Below, piece after piece: positions 21,223 through 34,975 of a DNA stretch of 64,000 nucleotides. Source of the DNA: Macrotis lagotis (lineage: Eukaryota; Chordata; Mammalia; Peramelemorphia; Peramelidae). The first letter of the stretch is position 1; every line of letters starts with the position of its first letter. A program made the translations under genes and the position numbers. The notes under the pieces are model-generated. The model had not been told where the DNA came from and did not search any database. It saw nothing but the letters and a program-made list of their open reading frames with translations. The stretch lies in assembly GCF_037893015.1 (NCBI RefSeq), contig NC_133663.1, positions 143,103,297 through 143,167,296 on the forward strand, written 5' to 3'.

Positions 21223-21487
21223 GGTATGCAACTAGAAAAGCAAGAAAAAGAACAAATTAAAGAAACCCAATTATATACCAAATTAGAAATTCTGAAAATC
21301 AAGGTAAAAATTAACAAAATAGAAAGCAAGAAAATCATTGACCTCATAAATTAAACTAAGCATTGGGTAATTTTGAAAAAGCCAAAAAAATAGGCAAACT
21401 CTGGTTAATCTAATATTAAACAAAAAAGAAGATATCTAAATTACCAGTATCAAAAATTAAAAGGTTGAACTAAACACCGATGAGGAA
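21223..21487 (+). mobile_element. Old L1 ORF2 linker fragment (left part of a split L1)
   Basis: The sequence from 'atgcaactagaaaagcaag' onward corresponds to the L1 segment between endonuclease and RT (compare 23,297 onward). It reads plus-strand through 'gaaattctgaaaatcaagg' to 'gatgaggaa' at about 21,487. There the younger L1 begins with 'ggacatttaacgaaatgg'. The same old L1 resumes at about 26,525. Its 5' end coincides with the provirus 3' LTR boundary. Confidence 0.75.
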
Positions 21488-22127
21488 GGACATTTAACGA
21501 AATGGAAGAATTCCAAAAATTTCTGATGAAAAGACCAGAGCTAAACAGAAAATTTGGACATGAAACAGGAGGTTCAAAAAGGTGAAAAAAAAGGGGTCAG
21601 TCAAAGGAAAAAAATTCAATCCAGTAAGTTGAAACTGGCTATATCCCAGGATGGGGGCGGGGGAGACTCTCATAAATCCTGAGAAATATAACTCTAACAG
21701 AAAATATACCTAGCCAGAAATGATCGACATCCATGACCTATACATGAGACTGCTATCTAATGGGATGTAACTGGCTTTAACCCCACTTCGGAGAAAGACT
21801 CTCATAACTCTCAGGAATTTTGACTCTATTCAATAGAATATACTGAACTAGAAGGGGCAGACACTCAGAATTTTCTATGACATAGAAAGAATAATCTAAA
21901 AAAAATACACTACCTCTCTAAAAAGGGGGGCAGGAAAGAGACAGGAGGAGGAAGGGGATTGAATGGGACAAATCTCATTACACTAAGAGGAACAAAAAAC
22001 CTATGGTAATAGAGGGGAAGAAGGGAGCAGAGGAGAAACACCTGAATCTTCTTCTCATCAGACTTAGTTTAAAGTCAACCTACACATACTCAGTTAACTT
22101 ATAAAACATCTAACCTTTCAAGTATTA

Positions 22128-22262
22128 GAAGGGGAAAAGGGGAGGGGGGGATGGAGAAAGGGAAGGGGAGTGGGGGAAATAAGGGGAAATAACAAAAGGA
22201 AGGGAAGGGAAAAGGGAAAAAGGGAAAGGGGAAAGAAAAGGGAGGGTGTGATATAGGAGGAA
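22128..22262 (+). repeat. Purine-only tract in the L1 inter-ORF spacer
   Basis: A block of about 135 bp made almost only of A and G, with many G3-G6 runs. It ends just before 'tgatataggagg'. The equivalent block is at 53,085-53,206 in the full-length L1, and a shorter one at 62,232-62,330. It lies 50-180 bp before the ORF2 ATG. Confidence 0.8.
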
Positions 22263-22309
22263 AAACACACTGAAGGGAGTGGTATACAAAAACCAAATAC
22301 AGGGGGAAT

Positions 22310-25300
22310 ATGGATAAAAGGGGCGGAAAGGGGGAAAAATACAAACAGAGGGAAGATAGCACAGAGGGCAATAAAGAATTAGTAATCATAACCTTGAATG
22401 TGAATGGGATGAACTCTCCCTTAAAACGTAAGCAAATAGCAGAGTGGATTAAAAACCAGAATCCTAAAATATTCTGCTTACAAGAAACTCATTTGAAGGA
22501 GAGAGATACATATAGAGTAAAGGTAAAAGGTTGGAGCAAAATATGCTTTGCTTCAGCTGAAGTACAAAAAGCAGGGGTAGCAATCCTTATCTCAGACAAA
22601 GCAGCAGCAAAAATAGATAGCCTTAAAAGAGATAAGGAAAGAAACTTTATCCTCCTAAAAGGTAACATAGACAATAAAGTCATTTCAATATTGAATATAT
22701 ATATGATCCCAGTGGGACAGCACCCAAATTCTTAGAGGAGAAGCTGAAAGAATTACAGGAAGACATACACAGCAAAACTCTACCAGTGGGAGATCTCAAC
22801 CTCCCACTATCAGATCTAGTTAAATAAAATCACAAAAAAAACAAGAAAGAAATTAGGGAGGTAAATAGATTGTTAGAAAAATTAGATATGGTACACTTAT
22901 GGAGGAAAGTGAATGGGGATAGAAAGGAATATACCTTTTTCTCTGCATTACATGGAACATATACAAAAACTGACCATGTACTAGGACATAAAAACCTAAT
23001 GAGAAATAGTGAATACATCTTTCTCAGAGCACAATGCAATAAAAGTTATATGCAATACTGGGTCAAGGAGATATAGACCCAGGGCAAATTGGAAACTGAA
23101 TAACCTCATTTTAAAAAATGAGTGGACCAAAAAACAAATTATAAAAAGAATTAACCATTTTATCCTAGATAATGATAATAATGAAACAACATACCAAAAC
23201 CTCTGGGATTCATTCAAAGCAACTCTCGGGGGATATATTAAAGCTCTAAATGCTTATATGAATAAATTGGAGAAAGAGGAAATCAATGAACTAAACATGC
23301 AACTTAAAAAATTAGAGAAAGAACAAATCAAAAATCCCCAATCAAATACCAAATTAGAAATTCTAAAAATTAAAGGAGAAATTAATAACATCGGAAGCAT
23401 AAAAAATTATTGAATTAATAAAGAACACCAAATGTTGGTATTATGAAAAAAACACTAAAATTGATAAACCTCTGGTCAATTTGATTAAAAAAAGTAAGAA
23501 GTAAACCAAATTGCTAGTATTATAAATGAAAAAAAGGTGAACTCACCACCAATGAGGAGGAAGTTAAAGTAATAATTAGAAATTATTTTGCCCAACTCTA
23601 TGCCAATAAATTTGATAATCTAAGTGAAATGGATGAATGTTTAAAAAATATACATTGCGCAGGTTAAATGAAGAAGAAATTAAATACATAAACAACCCTA
23701 TCTCAGAAAAATAAGTTCAACAACCCATTATTGAACTCCCTAATAAAAATCTCCGGGGCCTGATGGATTCACAAGTGAATTCTACCAAACATTTAAGGAA
23801 CAATTGGTTCCAATCCTATATAAACTCTTTGGAAAAAGAGGGAAAGATGGACCTCTACCTAAATCTTTCTATGAAATCAATATGGTATTGTTACCTAAAC
23901 CAGGAAGACTTAAAAAAGAGAAAGAAAGTTATAGACCTGTCTCCCTGATGAATATAGATGCAAAAATCCTAAATAAAATCTTAGCAAAACGACTACAACC
24001 AATCATCACTAGGATAGTACATTATTATCAAGTAGGATTATTCCAGGAATGCAGGGATGGTTCAATATTAGGAAAACTTTTAGTATTCTCAATTATATCA
24101 ACAACAAACCTATCAGATATCATATGATTGTATCAATAGAAGCTGAAAAAGCTTTTGACAAAATATAGCATCCATTCCTATAAAAACACTAGAGAGTGTA
24201 GGAATAAATGGACTGTTCCTTAAAATAATTAGCAGTATCCATCTGAAACCATCAACAAGCATAATATTCAATGAGGAGAGGCTAGAGGTATTCGCAATAA
24301 GATCAGGGGTCAAACAAGGGTGCCCATTACCACCACTACTATTCAATATTGTATTAGAAATGTTAGCATCAGCAATTAGAGAAGGAAAAGAAATTGAAGG
24401 AATTAGAATAGGGAAGGAAGAGACAAAACTCTTACTATTGGCAGATGACATGATGGTCTACCTAGAGAATCCCAAGAAATCATCTAAAAAAACTACTGGA
24501 AACAATTATCAATTTTAGGAAAGTTGCAGGTTATAAAATAACCCCTCATAAATACTCAACTTTTCTATATATGTCTTGCAAGAAACAGCAAGAAGAGCTA
24601 GAAAGAGAAATCCCATTCAAAGTAACCTCAGACAGTGTAAAATATTTGGGAGTCTATTTGCCAAGACAGACGCAGAATCTTTTTGAAAACAATTATAAAA
24701 CACTTCTCACACAAATTGAATTAGATTTAAATAACTGGGTAAATATCAACTGCTCATGGATAGGCAGAGATAATATAATAAAAATGACAATTCTACCAAA
24801 ACTAAATTATCTGTTTAGTACCCTAGCAAGCAAAATTCCAAAAAATTACTTTAATGAGTTAGAAAAAAACGTAAGTAAATTTATATGGAGAAATAAAAAG
24901 TCAAAAATTGCCAGGAGCTTAATGAAAAAAATGCGCATGAAGGTGACTTAGCACTACCCGATCTAAAATTATATTATAAAGCATCAGTCATCAAAACTGG
25001 TTGGTATTGGCTAAGAAATAGAGTGGTGGACCAGTGGAAAAGAATAGGTGTAAAATCAGGAGAGCATTATAGTAATCTGCTGTTTGATAAACCCAAAGAG
25101 TCTGGACATTGGGATAAAAACTCCTTCTTTGATAAAAACTGCTGGGATAATTGGAAGTTAGTATGGAAGAAACTTAGATTAGAACAACACCTCACAACCT
25201 TTACCAAGATAAGATCCAAATGGTTACAGGACATAGACAAAAAACAATACTATAAGCAAATTAGATGATCAAGGACTAGTACCTGTCCGATCTATGGAAA

Positions 25301-26140
25301 TGGGAACAGTTTATGACTAAGGAAGAGTTGGAGAACATCACTAAAAACCAATTAGATGATTTCAATTATGTTAAATTAAAAAGCTTTTGCACAGATAAAA
25401 CTAATGTAACCAATATCAAAAGAAAAGTAGTAAATTGGGAAACAATCTTTACAACTAACGATTCTGACAAAGGACACATTTCTAAAATATACAGAAAACT
25501 GAGTCATATTTTTAAAACAAAAAGCCATTCCCCAATTGACAAATGGTCAAGGGATATGCAAAGGCAATTTATAGATGAGGAGATCAAAGTAATCCATAGC
25601 CATAAGAAAAAATGCTCTAAATCATTAATTATTAGATAAATGCAAATTAAATCTTCTCTGAGGTACCACCTGACACCTCTCAGATTGGCCAGTATGACCA
25701 GAAAGGATAATGATCATTGTTGGAAGGGATGTGGGAAATCTGGGACACTATTACACTGTTGGTGGAGCTTTGAACTCATCCAACTCTTCTGGAGAGCTAT
25801 TTGGAACTATGCACAAAGTGCAACAAAAATGTGCATACCCTTTGACCCAGCCATACCATTACTGGGTCTATACCCTGAAGAGATGAGGAAAAAGTGTAAA
25901 AACATTACTTGTAAAAAATATTTATAGCAGCCCTGTTTGTGGTGGCAAAGAATTGGAAATCCAGTAAATGTCCTTAACTTGGGGAATGGCTTAGCAAACT
26001 GTGGTATATGTATGTCATGGAACACTATTATTCTATTAGTAACCAGGAGGGACGGGATTTCAGAGAAATCTGGAGGGATTTGCATGACCTGATGCTGAGT
26101 GAGATGAGCAGAACCAGAGAAACACTGTACACCCTTACAG
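22310..26140 (+). pseudogene. L1 ORF2 (endonuclease and reverse transcriptase), broken
   Basis: ORF2p nicks target DNA and copies L1 RNA into it. The frame starts at ATG 22,310. The APE-type endonuclease shows 'ITLNVNGMNSPLKRKQ' with the catalytic Asn and 'CLQETHL' with the catalytic Glu. The endonuclease is cut off at 22,735, and further segments appear at 23,009-23,413, 23,804-24,127, 24,571-24,951, 25,023-25,268, 25,313-25,639 and 25,640-25,927 in different frames. The RT palm reads [13 protein letters not shown] (about 24,430-24,470), where the usual Phe before ADD is Leu. The cysteine-rich end is at 25,710-25,760 (HCWKGCGKSGTLLHCWW). Confidence 0.85.
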
Positions 26141-26520
26141 CAACATGGGAGTGATGTTCAACCTTGAACAACTTGCTCATTCCATCAGTGTAACAATTGG
26201 GAACAATTTTGGACTGTGCAAAGGAGAGTATCATCTTTATCCAGATAAGGAGCTGTGGAGTTTGAAGAAAGTACAAGGATTATTCCCTTTAATTTGGGAA
26301 AAAAAAAACATATCTTATTGTCTGATCTTGTTACCTCTGGGAATTTTGTTCTCTTTAAGGATATGATTTCTCTCTCATCACACCCAATTTGCATCAAGGT
26401 ACAACATGGAAACAAAGTAAAGACTGATGGAGTGCTATCTGTGGGGTGGGGGTGAGGGGAGGGAAGCAAGATTGGAGGAAAATTGTAAAACTCAAATAAT
26501 ATCTTTGATAAAAATAAAAA

Positions 26521-28690
26521 TAATGAAAAAGTTATTACAGAGATAATTTAGAGCTATTTTGATGAACTATATACCAATAAATTAGACGACTTGAGGGAAA
26601 TGGAGGAATGTTTACTTTAGGGTTTTTTGCAAGTCAAATGGGGTTAAGTTGCTTGTCCAAGGCCACGCAGCTAAATGTCTGAAGTCGGATTTGAACTCAG
26701 TTACTCCTGACTCCAGAGCCGGTGCTCTATCCACTGTGCCACCTAGTTGCGCCTGAAATAGATGAATATTTGCAAAAATACAAACTGCCCAGATTGACAA
26801 AAGTGGAAATAAATTAATTAAATAGCCCTACCTCAGAAAAAGAAGTCAAAGAAACAATCAGTAAACTCCCTAAGAAAAAATTTCCAGGTCTATATGAATT
26901 TACAAGTGAATTCTGCTAAATATTTAAGGAACAATAATTTCCTCTTCTATATTATTTAAAGAAATATGAGAGGAAGCAGTTCTGCCAAACTCCATTTATG
27001 ACAGCAACATGGTACTGATACCTGAATGAGGAAGAACCAAAGCATACAAAGAAAATTTTACACCATTCTCCCTAATGAATATTGATGCAAAATACTTAAA
27101 TAGAATTTTAGCAATGAGACCACAGCAAGTTTTTACCAGGATAAAACACCATGATCAGGTTGCATTCATACCAAGCTGGCAGGGATGGTTCAACATTAGG
27201 AAAACACTCAACATAATTAAGCACATCAGTAGCAAAACCAACAGAAATCATATGATTATCTCAATAGATGCCAAAAAAGCCTTTGAACGATATAAGATCC
27301 ATTCCTATTAAAAACACCTGAAAAGTTAGGAATAAATGGAGTTTTCCTTAAAATAATTAGTAGTATCTATCTACAAGCATCAACATTTGTTATATTTGAT
27401 GGGAATAAACTCAGATCATCTCCAATAAATTCAGAGGTGAAAAAAAGATGGGAATTTGCCTCTCAAGAAAAACCCCAAAACTATATGAACGCAATTATAA
27501 ATCTCTCCTCACCCAAATAAATTCAGATTTCAATAATTGGAAAAATGTCAAATGCTCATAGTTATGTCAAGTCAATATAATAAAAACAACAATTCTACTA
27601 AATTAATTTAATTATTTAGTGCCCTACCAAACTACAAAATATCTACTTTACAAAGCTAGAAAAACATAGCAACAAAAATATAGTAACAAAATTGATCTAG
27701 AGCAACAAAAGGGCAAGAATAACAAGGGCAATGATAAAAAAATAAGTAAAAGAAGGTAGCCTGACTCTATGAAATTAAAAATTATATTATAAATCAGTAG
27801 TCATCAAAACTGCCTAGTACTGGTTAAGAAATAAGAGTAATTGATCAGTGGATTGGGACAGGTAAAATGACTACTGCAGTCTGCTATGTGACAAAACCAA
27901 AGATATTGGCCTCTGTGATAAAAACTCAAAAATTGTAGGGGAAAACTATTGTATGGAAAAAACTAGACCTACATCCACATCACACACCCTATACCAAAAT
28001 CAGGTCAAAATGGGTAGGGGATTTAGTCATAAAGAGCAATACCATAGATAAATTAATAGTCCAAAAATATTTTATCTATCTGATCTATGTAAAGGGAATA
28101 AATTTATGAACAAACAAGAATTAGATCACATTATTAACTGCAAAATAAATTCAATTCAAGTAATTATGTTAAATTAAATATTATTTATTTTATTAAATTA
28201 AAAAGGTTTTGAACTAATAAAATCAATGCTGCAAAAAATCAGAAGAAAAGCAGAAAACTGGGAAATATTTTACACAACCTGGAGTTCTGGTAAAGGTCTC
28301 ATTTGTAAAATATTTAGAGAACTGCATCAAATTCATAAAGTCACAAATGATTCCCTGATTAATAAATGGTCAAAGAATATGACAGTTTTCAAATGAAGAA
28401 ATTAAAGCTATATATAATCATATAAAATGCTCCAAACTTCTATTGAATAGAGAAATGCAAATTGAAACAACAATGAGTTATCATCTCACACCTATTAGAT
28501 TAACCTAGATGAGAAAAAGGGAAGATGATCAATGTTGGAGAGGATGTGAGAGGACTGGGATATTGATGCATTGCTGGTGGAATTGTGAACGGATTCAAGG
28601 GGAGGGATGCAGGAAGGAAGATTGGAGGGAAATATTTTAACTTGGAAATATGCATGTACAATGGATGAAAAGAAAAATAAACTTTAAAAA
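26521..28690 (+). mobile_element. Old L1, right part of the split element, internally deleted
   Basis: This continues the L1 interrupted at 21,487: 'gagataatttagagctattt' fits directly after 'gatgaggaa'. It holds decayed RT text ('ataaaacaccatgatcaggt' and [13 protein letters not shown] at 27,075). Near 27,450 and 28,598 it jumps along the L1, which marks deletions. It ends with 'gaaaaataaactttaaaaaa' near 28,690. Stops are frequent throughout. Confidence 0.8.
26597..26771 (-). repeat. SINE, minus strand, with 17-bp target duplication
   Basis: The SINE body is 26,615-26,753, reading in reverse: 'ttttttgcaagtcaaatggg', 'cttgtccaaggccacgcagc', 'gatttgaactcagttactcc' and 'ctatccactgtgccacctag'. 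The flanks at 26,597-26,613 and 26,755-26,771 match at 14 of 17 positions. It is inserted in the old L1. Confidence 0.88.
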
Positions 28691-29334
28691 ATCACTTTAT
28701 GTAACATTAAAAGACTAACTTTTGAGTCATAACTATATCATTCATTGGACATGTAACTGAACAAGTCTTAAAATCTGATTCTAAGAGTATCTGACTTTAC
28801 ATAGGGATTATAATATTTATATATCTTCAATTCTTATATATTTGTTGTGAGGAAAGTACTTGTAGAATATGAAATTCTATGCAAATATAGGGCATAATAC
28901 CAACTACAATGACAACAAATTGTATGATGATGATGAGGATGAAGATAAGGATGATTATCTCCTTTTTCTCACAATTTCCCATGAAATTCTATTTGGAAAG
29001 GTTTGAAGTTGAGTGGCTATCCTAATATTATTACTTTACATTTGATTTTGCTATAGTATATTTTTCGAGGGTTTTTTTAAAATTACATTAGAATATGGGA
29101 AATCAAGGTTATATTTTGCAAACTTATTGAAAGCATCTTCAAATAATTTCCATAAAATTTAGGACAGGTATGACATGTTACTTATCTTCTTCCTATGTAA
29201 TTTTATCTCCCTTGTAATTAACTTTAAGTGAACATTTTCCCTTCATTATAGTTTGGATTTTAGCAGTATTTCTTATGTCAAAAGCTATGCAAATCATTTT
29301 CTGATGTAATCTTTTATGTAGACAGTCAGCAAAT
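28691..29334. other. No recognised feature
   Basis: AT-rich DNA with a short GATGAT-like simple stretch near 28,925-28,955. No gene or repeat is supported. Confidence 0.5.
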
Positions 29335-30472
<1,138 letters not shown>

Positions 30473-30539
30473 ATTAATATTATTTAATATATTTTTATGA
30501 AGTGACCAAACCAATAAATCAATATGAATAAATTTGGCT

Positions 30540-31440
30540 GAGTTCTTTACATATTTTATGAATGAGTCCTTTGTCACAAACACTAGCTGTGCAAATGTTT
30601 CCCAATTTATTGCCTTCCTTTTAATATTGGTTGCAGTGGTTTTGTTTATGAAGACTTTTTAATTTAATGTGATCAAATAATCCTTTTTTAATAATGTTCT
30701 CTCTTCTTTGGGAATGAACTGCTTCTCTTTCCTTATAGTTGAAGGGTAAACTACTCCTAGTTCTCCTAATTGACCTATGATGTTATCTTTTATGTCTAAA
30801 TCTTAGATTTATTTCAAACCTATCTTGCTTTAGGGTGTGAGATATTTGCCTTTGCCTAGTTTGTGCCCATATTGTTTACCAGATATTCTAGTAGTTTTTA
30901 TCTCAGAAACTGGAATATTTGGGTTATACAGAAGTAGATTACTGTAGCTGTCTACTGCTTTCTCTTTTGTACCTAATCTCTTTTACTGATGCACCACTCT
31001 ATTCCTTAACTAGTAACAAACAATTTTGATGGTTGACGTATATTTGGTATACTTAGGCCACCTTTCTTTGCAGTTTTTTCCATTAATTCCCCTGAAATTC
31101 ACCTTTTGTTCCTCCATAAGAATTTAGATATTATTTTTTCTTGTTCATTAAAGTAATATGTTTGGAAATTTGCTTGATATGAATCTAAATAAGTAATTCA
31201 ATTTACGTAGAATTGTTATTTTTGTTATATTAGCTCAACTTCCTCATGAGCAATTAACTTTTGTTCAATTATTTGGATCTGATTTTCTTTGTTTAAAAAA
31301 ATATTTTTTAATTGTTTTAATAGTTTCTGAGTCTACCTTGGCAAGTAGAGTCTCAAGTATTTTATGATGTTTGATGTTATTTTAAATTGAATTTTTTATT
31401 ATTTTTTTATTTTCTTTGATCTTAGGTATCCCTGGTATCT
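30540..31440 (-). mobile_element. Old L1 ORF2 C-terminal fragment, minus strand
   Basis: On the plus strand it reads in the reverse order of L1 ORF2: 'gaatgagtcctttgtcacaa', 'ctttttaatttaatgtgatc', 'ctgagtctaccttggcaagt' and 'agtattttatgatgttt', corresponding to the same text in the minus-strand L1 at 11,690-12,545. It is heavily diverged and lacks both ends. Confidence 0.75.
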
Positions 31441-32324
31441 CAAGGAGGTAAATAATTTATTTACATTAAAAGACTGCAGGAATTCCCTAACATTGTTATC
31501 CTAATTTACTTCTCTGTAAAAGGAGAACTATTTAATGCAAAATTACTGCTGTGAATGCTAAATATGTTTATCATATACTCCCCAAAAGAATATTCAATTC
31601 TGTTTCACCATTTCTTGGGAAATTTTTATTTTTTCTATAGCTTTATAATAATTTAACTGTAAACTAGGAAAATGAAACCTATTTTTATTAATATTTTATG
31701 AAGCTATTTAGACAATTATTATTATTATTAACACATTAATTGCCACTTTTCCTTAAGGATTAAGATATAAATGATCCTGGAATTAATTACAATCTTGCCA
31801 TTATTCTTAATATTCATTGTTCGAAGGACTTATGGAAGTGGATAAGAGAGCTGTGTTGTTGATGTTGGAGGTATTGTTGCATCTTTTTGCTTTTTTTCAT
31901 AGTATTAGTATTCAATACCATCTTGTTTAGGATCACTGAAAGCATCCTATATACAACTCTTGTAGTAAAAAGGACAAGAGGGTCACTATATACTTCATCT
32001 TCTTCCTACATGATCATCTTTTTTTAAAATTTAGCTTCTATGCTTTGTTTCCATCATTTTCTTATATAATTTGCCTTGACAACAGCATATTATCTCTTTT
32101 GATATAAATCTTCTTTAGTGTCATTATCAATGATCCATTTCTGAAATACCAACAGAAATTTGAATCTTTCAGTTTGATGCTTAATTGTTGACCTAGTTTT
32201 GGCTAAGGACATATATCTACTGCCCATGGAGAGCATTTCAAATATACTATTTAATTTTGGATAGATCAAAGGCTCCATCTTAATTTAAACTCCACATTTT
32301 TTCTTACATACTATAAATAAAATG
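31441..32324. other. No recognised feature
   Basis: AT-rich DNA. I see no gene, RNA or clear repeat. Confidence 0.5.
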
Positions 32325-32498
32325 GCATGGAACTTTTTTTTTTTCTTTTTGTAGGTTTTTTTGTTCAAGGCAATGGTGTTAAGTGGTTTGCCCAAGGCCA
32401 CACAGCTAGGTAATTATTAAATGTATGAGGCTGGATTTGAACTCCAGGCCTGGTGCTTTATCCACTGTGCCACCTAGCCACCCATTGCATGGAGCTTT
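32325..32498 (-). repeat. SINE, minus strand, with 12-bp target duplication
   Basis: The SINE body is about 32,337-32,486: poly-T, then 'aagtggtttgcccaaggcca', 'cacagctaggtaattatt', 'ggatttgaactccaggcctg' and 'atccactgtgccacctagcc'. The flanks 'gcatggaacttt' (32,325) and 'gcatggagcttt' (32,487) match at 11 of 12 positions. Confidence 0.9.
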
Positions 32499-33169
32499 CA
32501 ATAGCTGCTGTCAAGTCCCAGAAAAAAATGATCTTTTGAATAAGAAATTGAATTATTAAATATGAAAATTCTCAAATATTTGGCATTTGTTATGTGAGTA
32601 TGATGATGATAATTATGAAGATAGGAAAATATGACAGTAAAATATACGAATAAGAACATTTTTTGGTCTTTAAATAGTATAGGTTTTCCCACCCATCTTG
32701 ACATAACCCTTGACTTAAGCCTGATAACCACCATAATATACTTTAATCTTTTCTGTATTCCCAAATTTCTTAAATGAATTGTTTACGCACTAACATTTGT
32801 CATTTCTTCATTCTTGGAATTGCCTTCTCAAGTGTCACTAAGCATCATGGTACAGACACATCAAATCCCTCAATCAATTAGTATTTATTAAACTTAAAAC
32901 ATGTCTAGGCTAAATATTGGAGATCAAAAGATAGCCCAAAGAACATCCCTTGCTCTCAAAAAGTTTTCAATATATTTGAAGAGACAAGTGTGTAGAAAAT
33001 AATATGTGTGTATGTGTGTGTGTGTGTGTGTGTGTATAAAATACAAAAAGGAGAAATAACAAAGAGATAACAAAAGGCAAGCATGAATTGGTAAGATTGA
33101 TCAGAAATATAATATATATGTTTATATAAATATATTTATATATTTATAATTTCTTATAGAAAAAGAGAA
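32499..33169. other. Mostly unrecognised, with a (GT)n run
   Basis: No gene is supported. A GT microsatellite of about 30 bp lies at 33,004-33,037, followed by an AT-rich stretch. Confidence 0.5.
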
Positions 33170-33569
33170 TTCTATAACATTCATATACCATAACTTGTTT
33201 AGTCATTCCCCAATTTTTGGGCATCCCATGAATTTCCAATTCTTTGCCTCTAAAAAAGAACTACTATGCATATTTTGGAACATGTTGAACTGAATAGGTC
33301 TAGAATTTAAAATGCTGGGTCAGAGGATAAGATCAGTTTTATTGCTCTTTGTGCATAATTTCATATTGCTCTCCAGAATGGTTGTACCAGTTCACAACTC
33401 CACCAACAATGCATTAATGTCCCAATATTCCCACTAACTCTCCAACATTGATTATTTTCCTGTTTTGTCATCTCAACCACACTGATAGGTGTGAGATGAT
33501 ATCTCATACTTGTTTTAGTTAGCATTTCTCTAGTCAGAATGATTTGGAGCATTATTTCATATGATTATT

Positions 33570-33601
<32 letters not shown>

Positions 33602-34748
33602 TACACACATATATATATATATGTATAGCTTTAATTTTTTCATTTGAAAATTGTGTTCATATCTTTTAACCATTTATCAATTGGGGGATAAATTTTATAA
33701 CTTACAAATTTGATGTAATTATATATTTTAGAATTGAGACCCTTTTCAGGACTCTTAGCTGGGAAAATTGTTTGCCAGTTTTCTGTTTTTCTTCTAATTT
33801 TAGCATCTGGGTTTTATTAGTGCAAAACATTTTTAATTTGATATAGTCAAAATCATCCATTTTTCAATTTCTTGTCAGGTCACAAATTTCTCCCTTTTCC
33901 ATAGATATAACTGACCACTCCTTGATCTGGTACTTGGTCTTTGACCTCACATTTTATATCTAAATCTTGTATTCTTTTTGACCTCATTTTGCTATAGGGT
34001 GTGAGATATGGGTCTATGCCTAGTTTTTGCAATATTATTTTACATTTTTACCAATGATTTTTGTCAAATAGTAAATTCTTATCCCAGAAGCTAATGTTTT
34101 TGCATTTGTCATGGCCAATTATATATTTTTTTTTCACATGTAGTACTTTTTCTTTAACAGTGTTGTGATCTTCCATATTGTTAAAGTAGATCTTGTTGCT
34201 CAAGGATTTTCTGTGACTTTTTCTTGTTTTTAACTCTGCTCTTAGATTTGGGATTGGGTGGTGTCCTGAACTTCTTGTGTTGAAGGAGGGGTCTGCTCAC
34301 AGACTCTAAACGACCATCAACAATGGCAGTTTGCTTTGCTCAACTTATTCACATTGGCTGTGCAGGGGTTTTAGGACTTTCAATTAGTCACTGATGTTGG
34401 AGCCCTCACAGCTGTTCACCAATGCCATTGGTCTGCTTATCCAGAACTCAAGGGGTCTTGGTTCCTGATCTTTGCAAAAGCTGAGAGACTCAAATCGACT
34501 TCCTCTGTACCCCATCAGTACTGCTCTTTGCAACCTGTGGATGGCAATGCTCCCCCTCACTGAAATGAGACAGAGAGTATCCTAAATCCTTTCAAGGTAT
34601 CTTAAACTGGAAAAATGAGCCTCTCTTTTTTGGGAGGGGAGTGGATTCTGTCACTCCAGAATCCATTTAGAGGCTTGATTTAACTTTGTTTCTAAGGGAA
34701 GTATGGAGTAGTTTGCTACTAATTTCTCTCGCCATCATCTTGGTTTAT
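33170..34748 (-). mobile_element. Old L1, minus strand, internally deleted
   Basis: From right to left on the minus strand: the L1 5' end (plus-strand 'tctcgccatcatcttggttt' at 34,726-34,745), a 5'UTR and decayed ORF1 N-terminus, then a jump near 34,115 to the ORF2 C-terminus ('aactccaccaacaatgcatt', 'gtgagatgatatctcatact', 'attccccaatttttgggcat') down to about 33,170. The 3'UTR is missing. A TA/CA-rich microsatellite at 33,568-33,626 sits inside it. Confidence 0.7.
33568..33626. repeat. (AT)n/(AC)n microsatellite
   Basis: Alternating TA runs with 'acacaca' islands, about 59 bp, within an old L1 fragment. Confidence 0.9.
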
Positions 34749-34975
34749 CCCTAATTCCTCTTTCACAACATGGCTAATATGGAACTATGTTAAACATAAT
34801 TGTACATGTACAATCTGCAACAGATTAATCACTACCATGGGGAGGGTGGAGGGAAAGGAAGGTGACTGAAAAATGTGGAACCCAAAAATTTGCAAAAGGA
34901 TAACTGTTGAAAGCTACCTTTGCATGTAAGCAGATATAATTATAATGAATTAATTTAATAAAATAAGGTTTGTTT
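34749..34975 (+). mobile_element. Old L1 3'UTR end, plus strand
   Basis: 'cctctttcacaacatggcta', 'ggggagggtggagggaaagg' and 'cctttgcatgtaagcagata' followed by an AT-rich tail match the 3' end of older L1s in this window (compare 41,266-41,590 and 48,001-48,205). Only the last 225 bp are present. Confidence 0.65.

Larger units (their letters stand above)
21488..26520 (+). mobile_element. Young L1, plus strand, 5'-truncated in ORF1
   Basis: It begins inside the ORF1 C-terminus with 'ggacatttaacgaaatgg' (the same text occurs at 52,413). The inter-ORF spacer (about 21,590-22,309), ORF2 (22,310-26,140) and the 3'UTR ending 'gataaaaataaaaataatg' follow. It is inserted in the old L1 that lies on both sides (21,223-21,487 and 26,521 onward). 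The sequence is very similar to the full-length L1 at 50,747. ORF2 is broken by many shifts and stops. Confidence 0.88.

Noticed and set aside
22099-22389. Pro/Phe/Ser-rich minus-strand open frames opposite the L1 spacer (also at 53,054-53,336 and 62,233-62,481)
   Set aside because: They are the antisense of the purine-only tract; codons such as CCC, CCT and TTC follow from composition.
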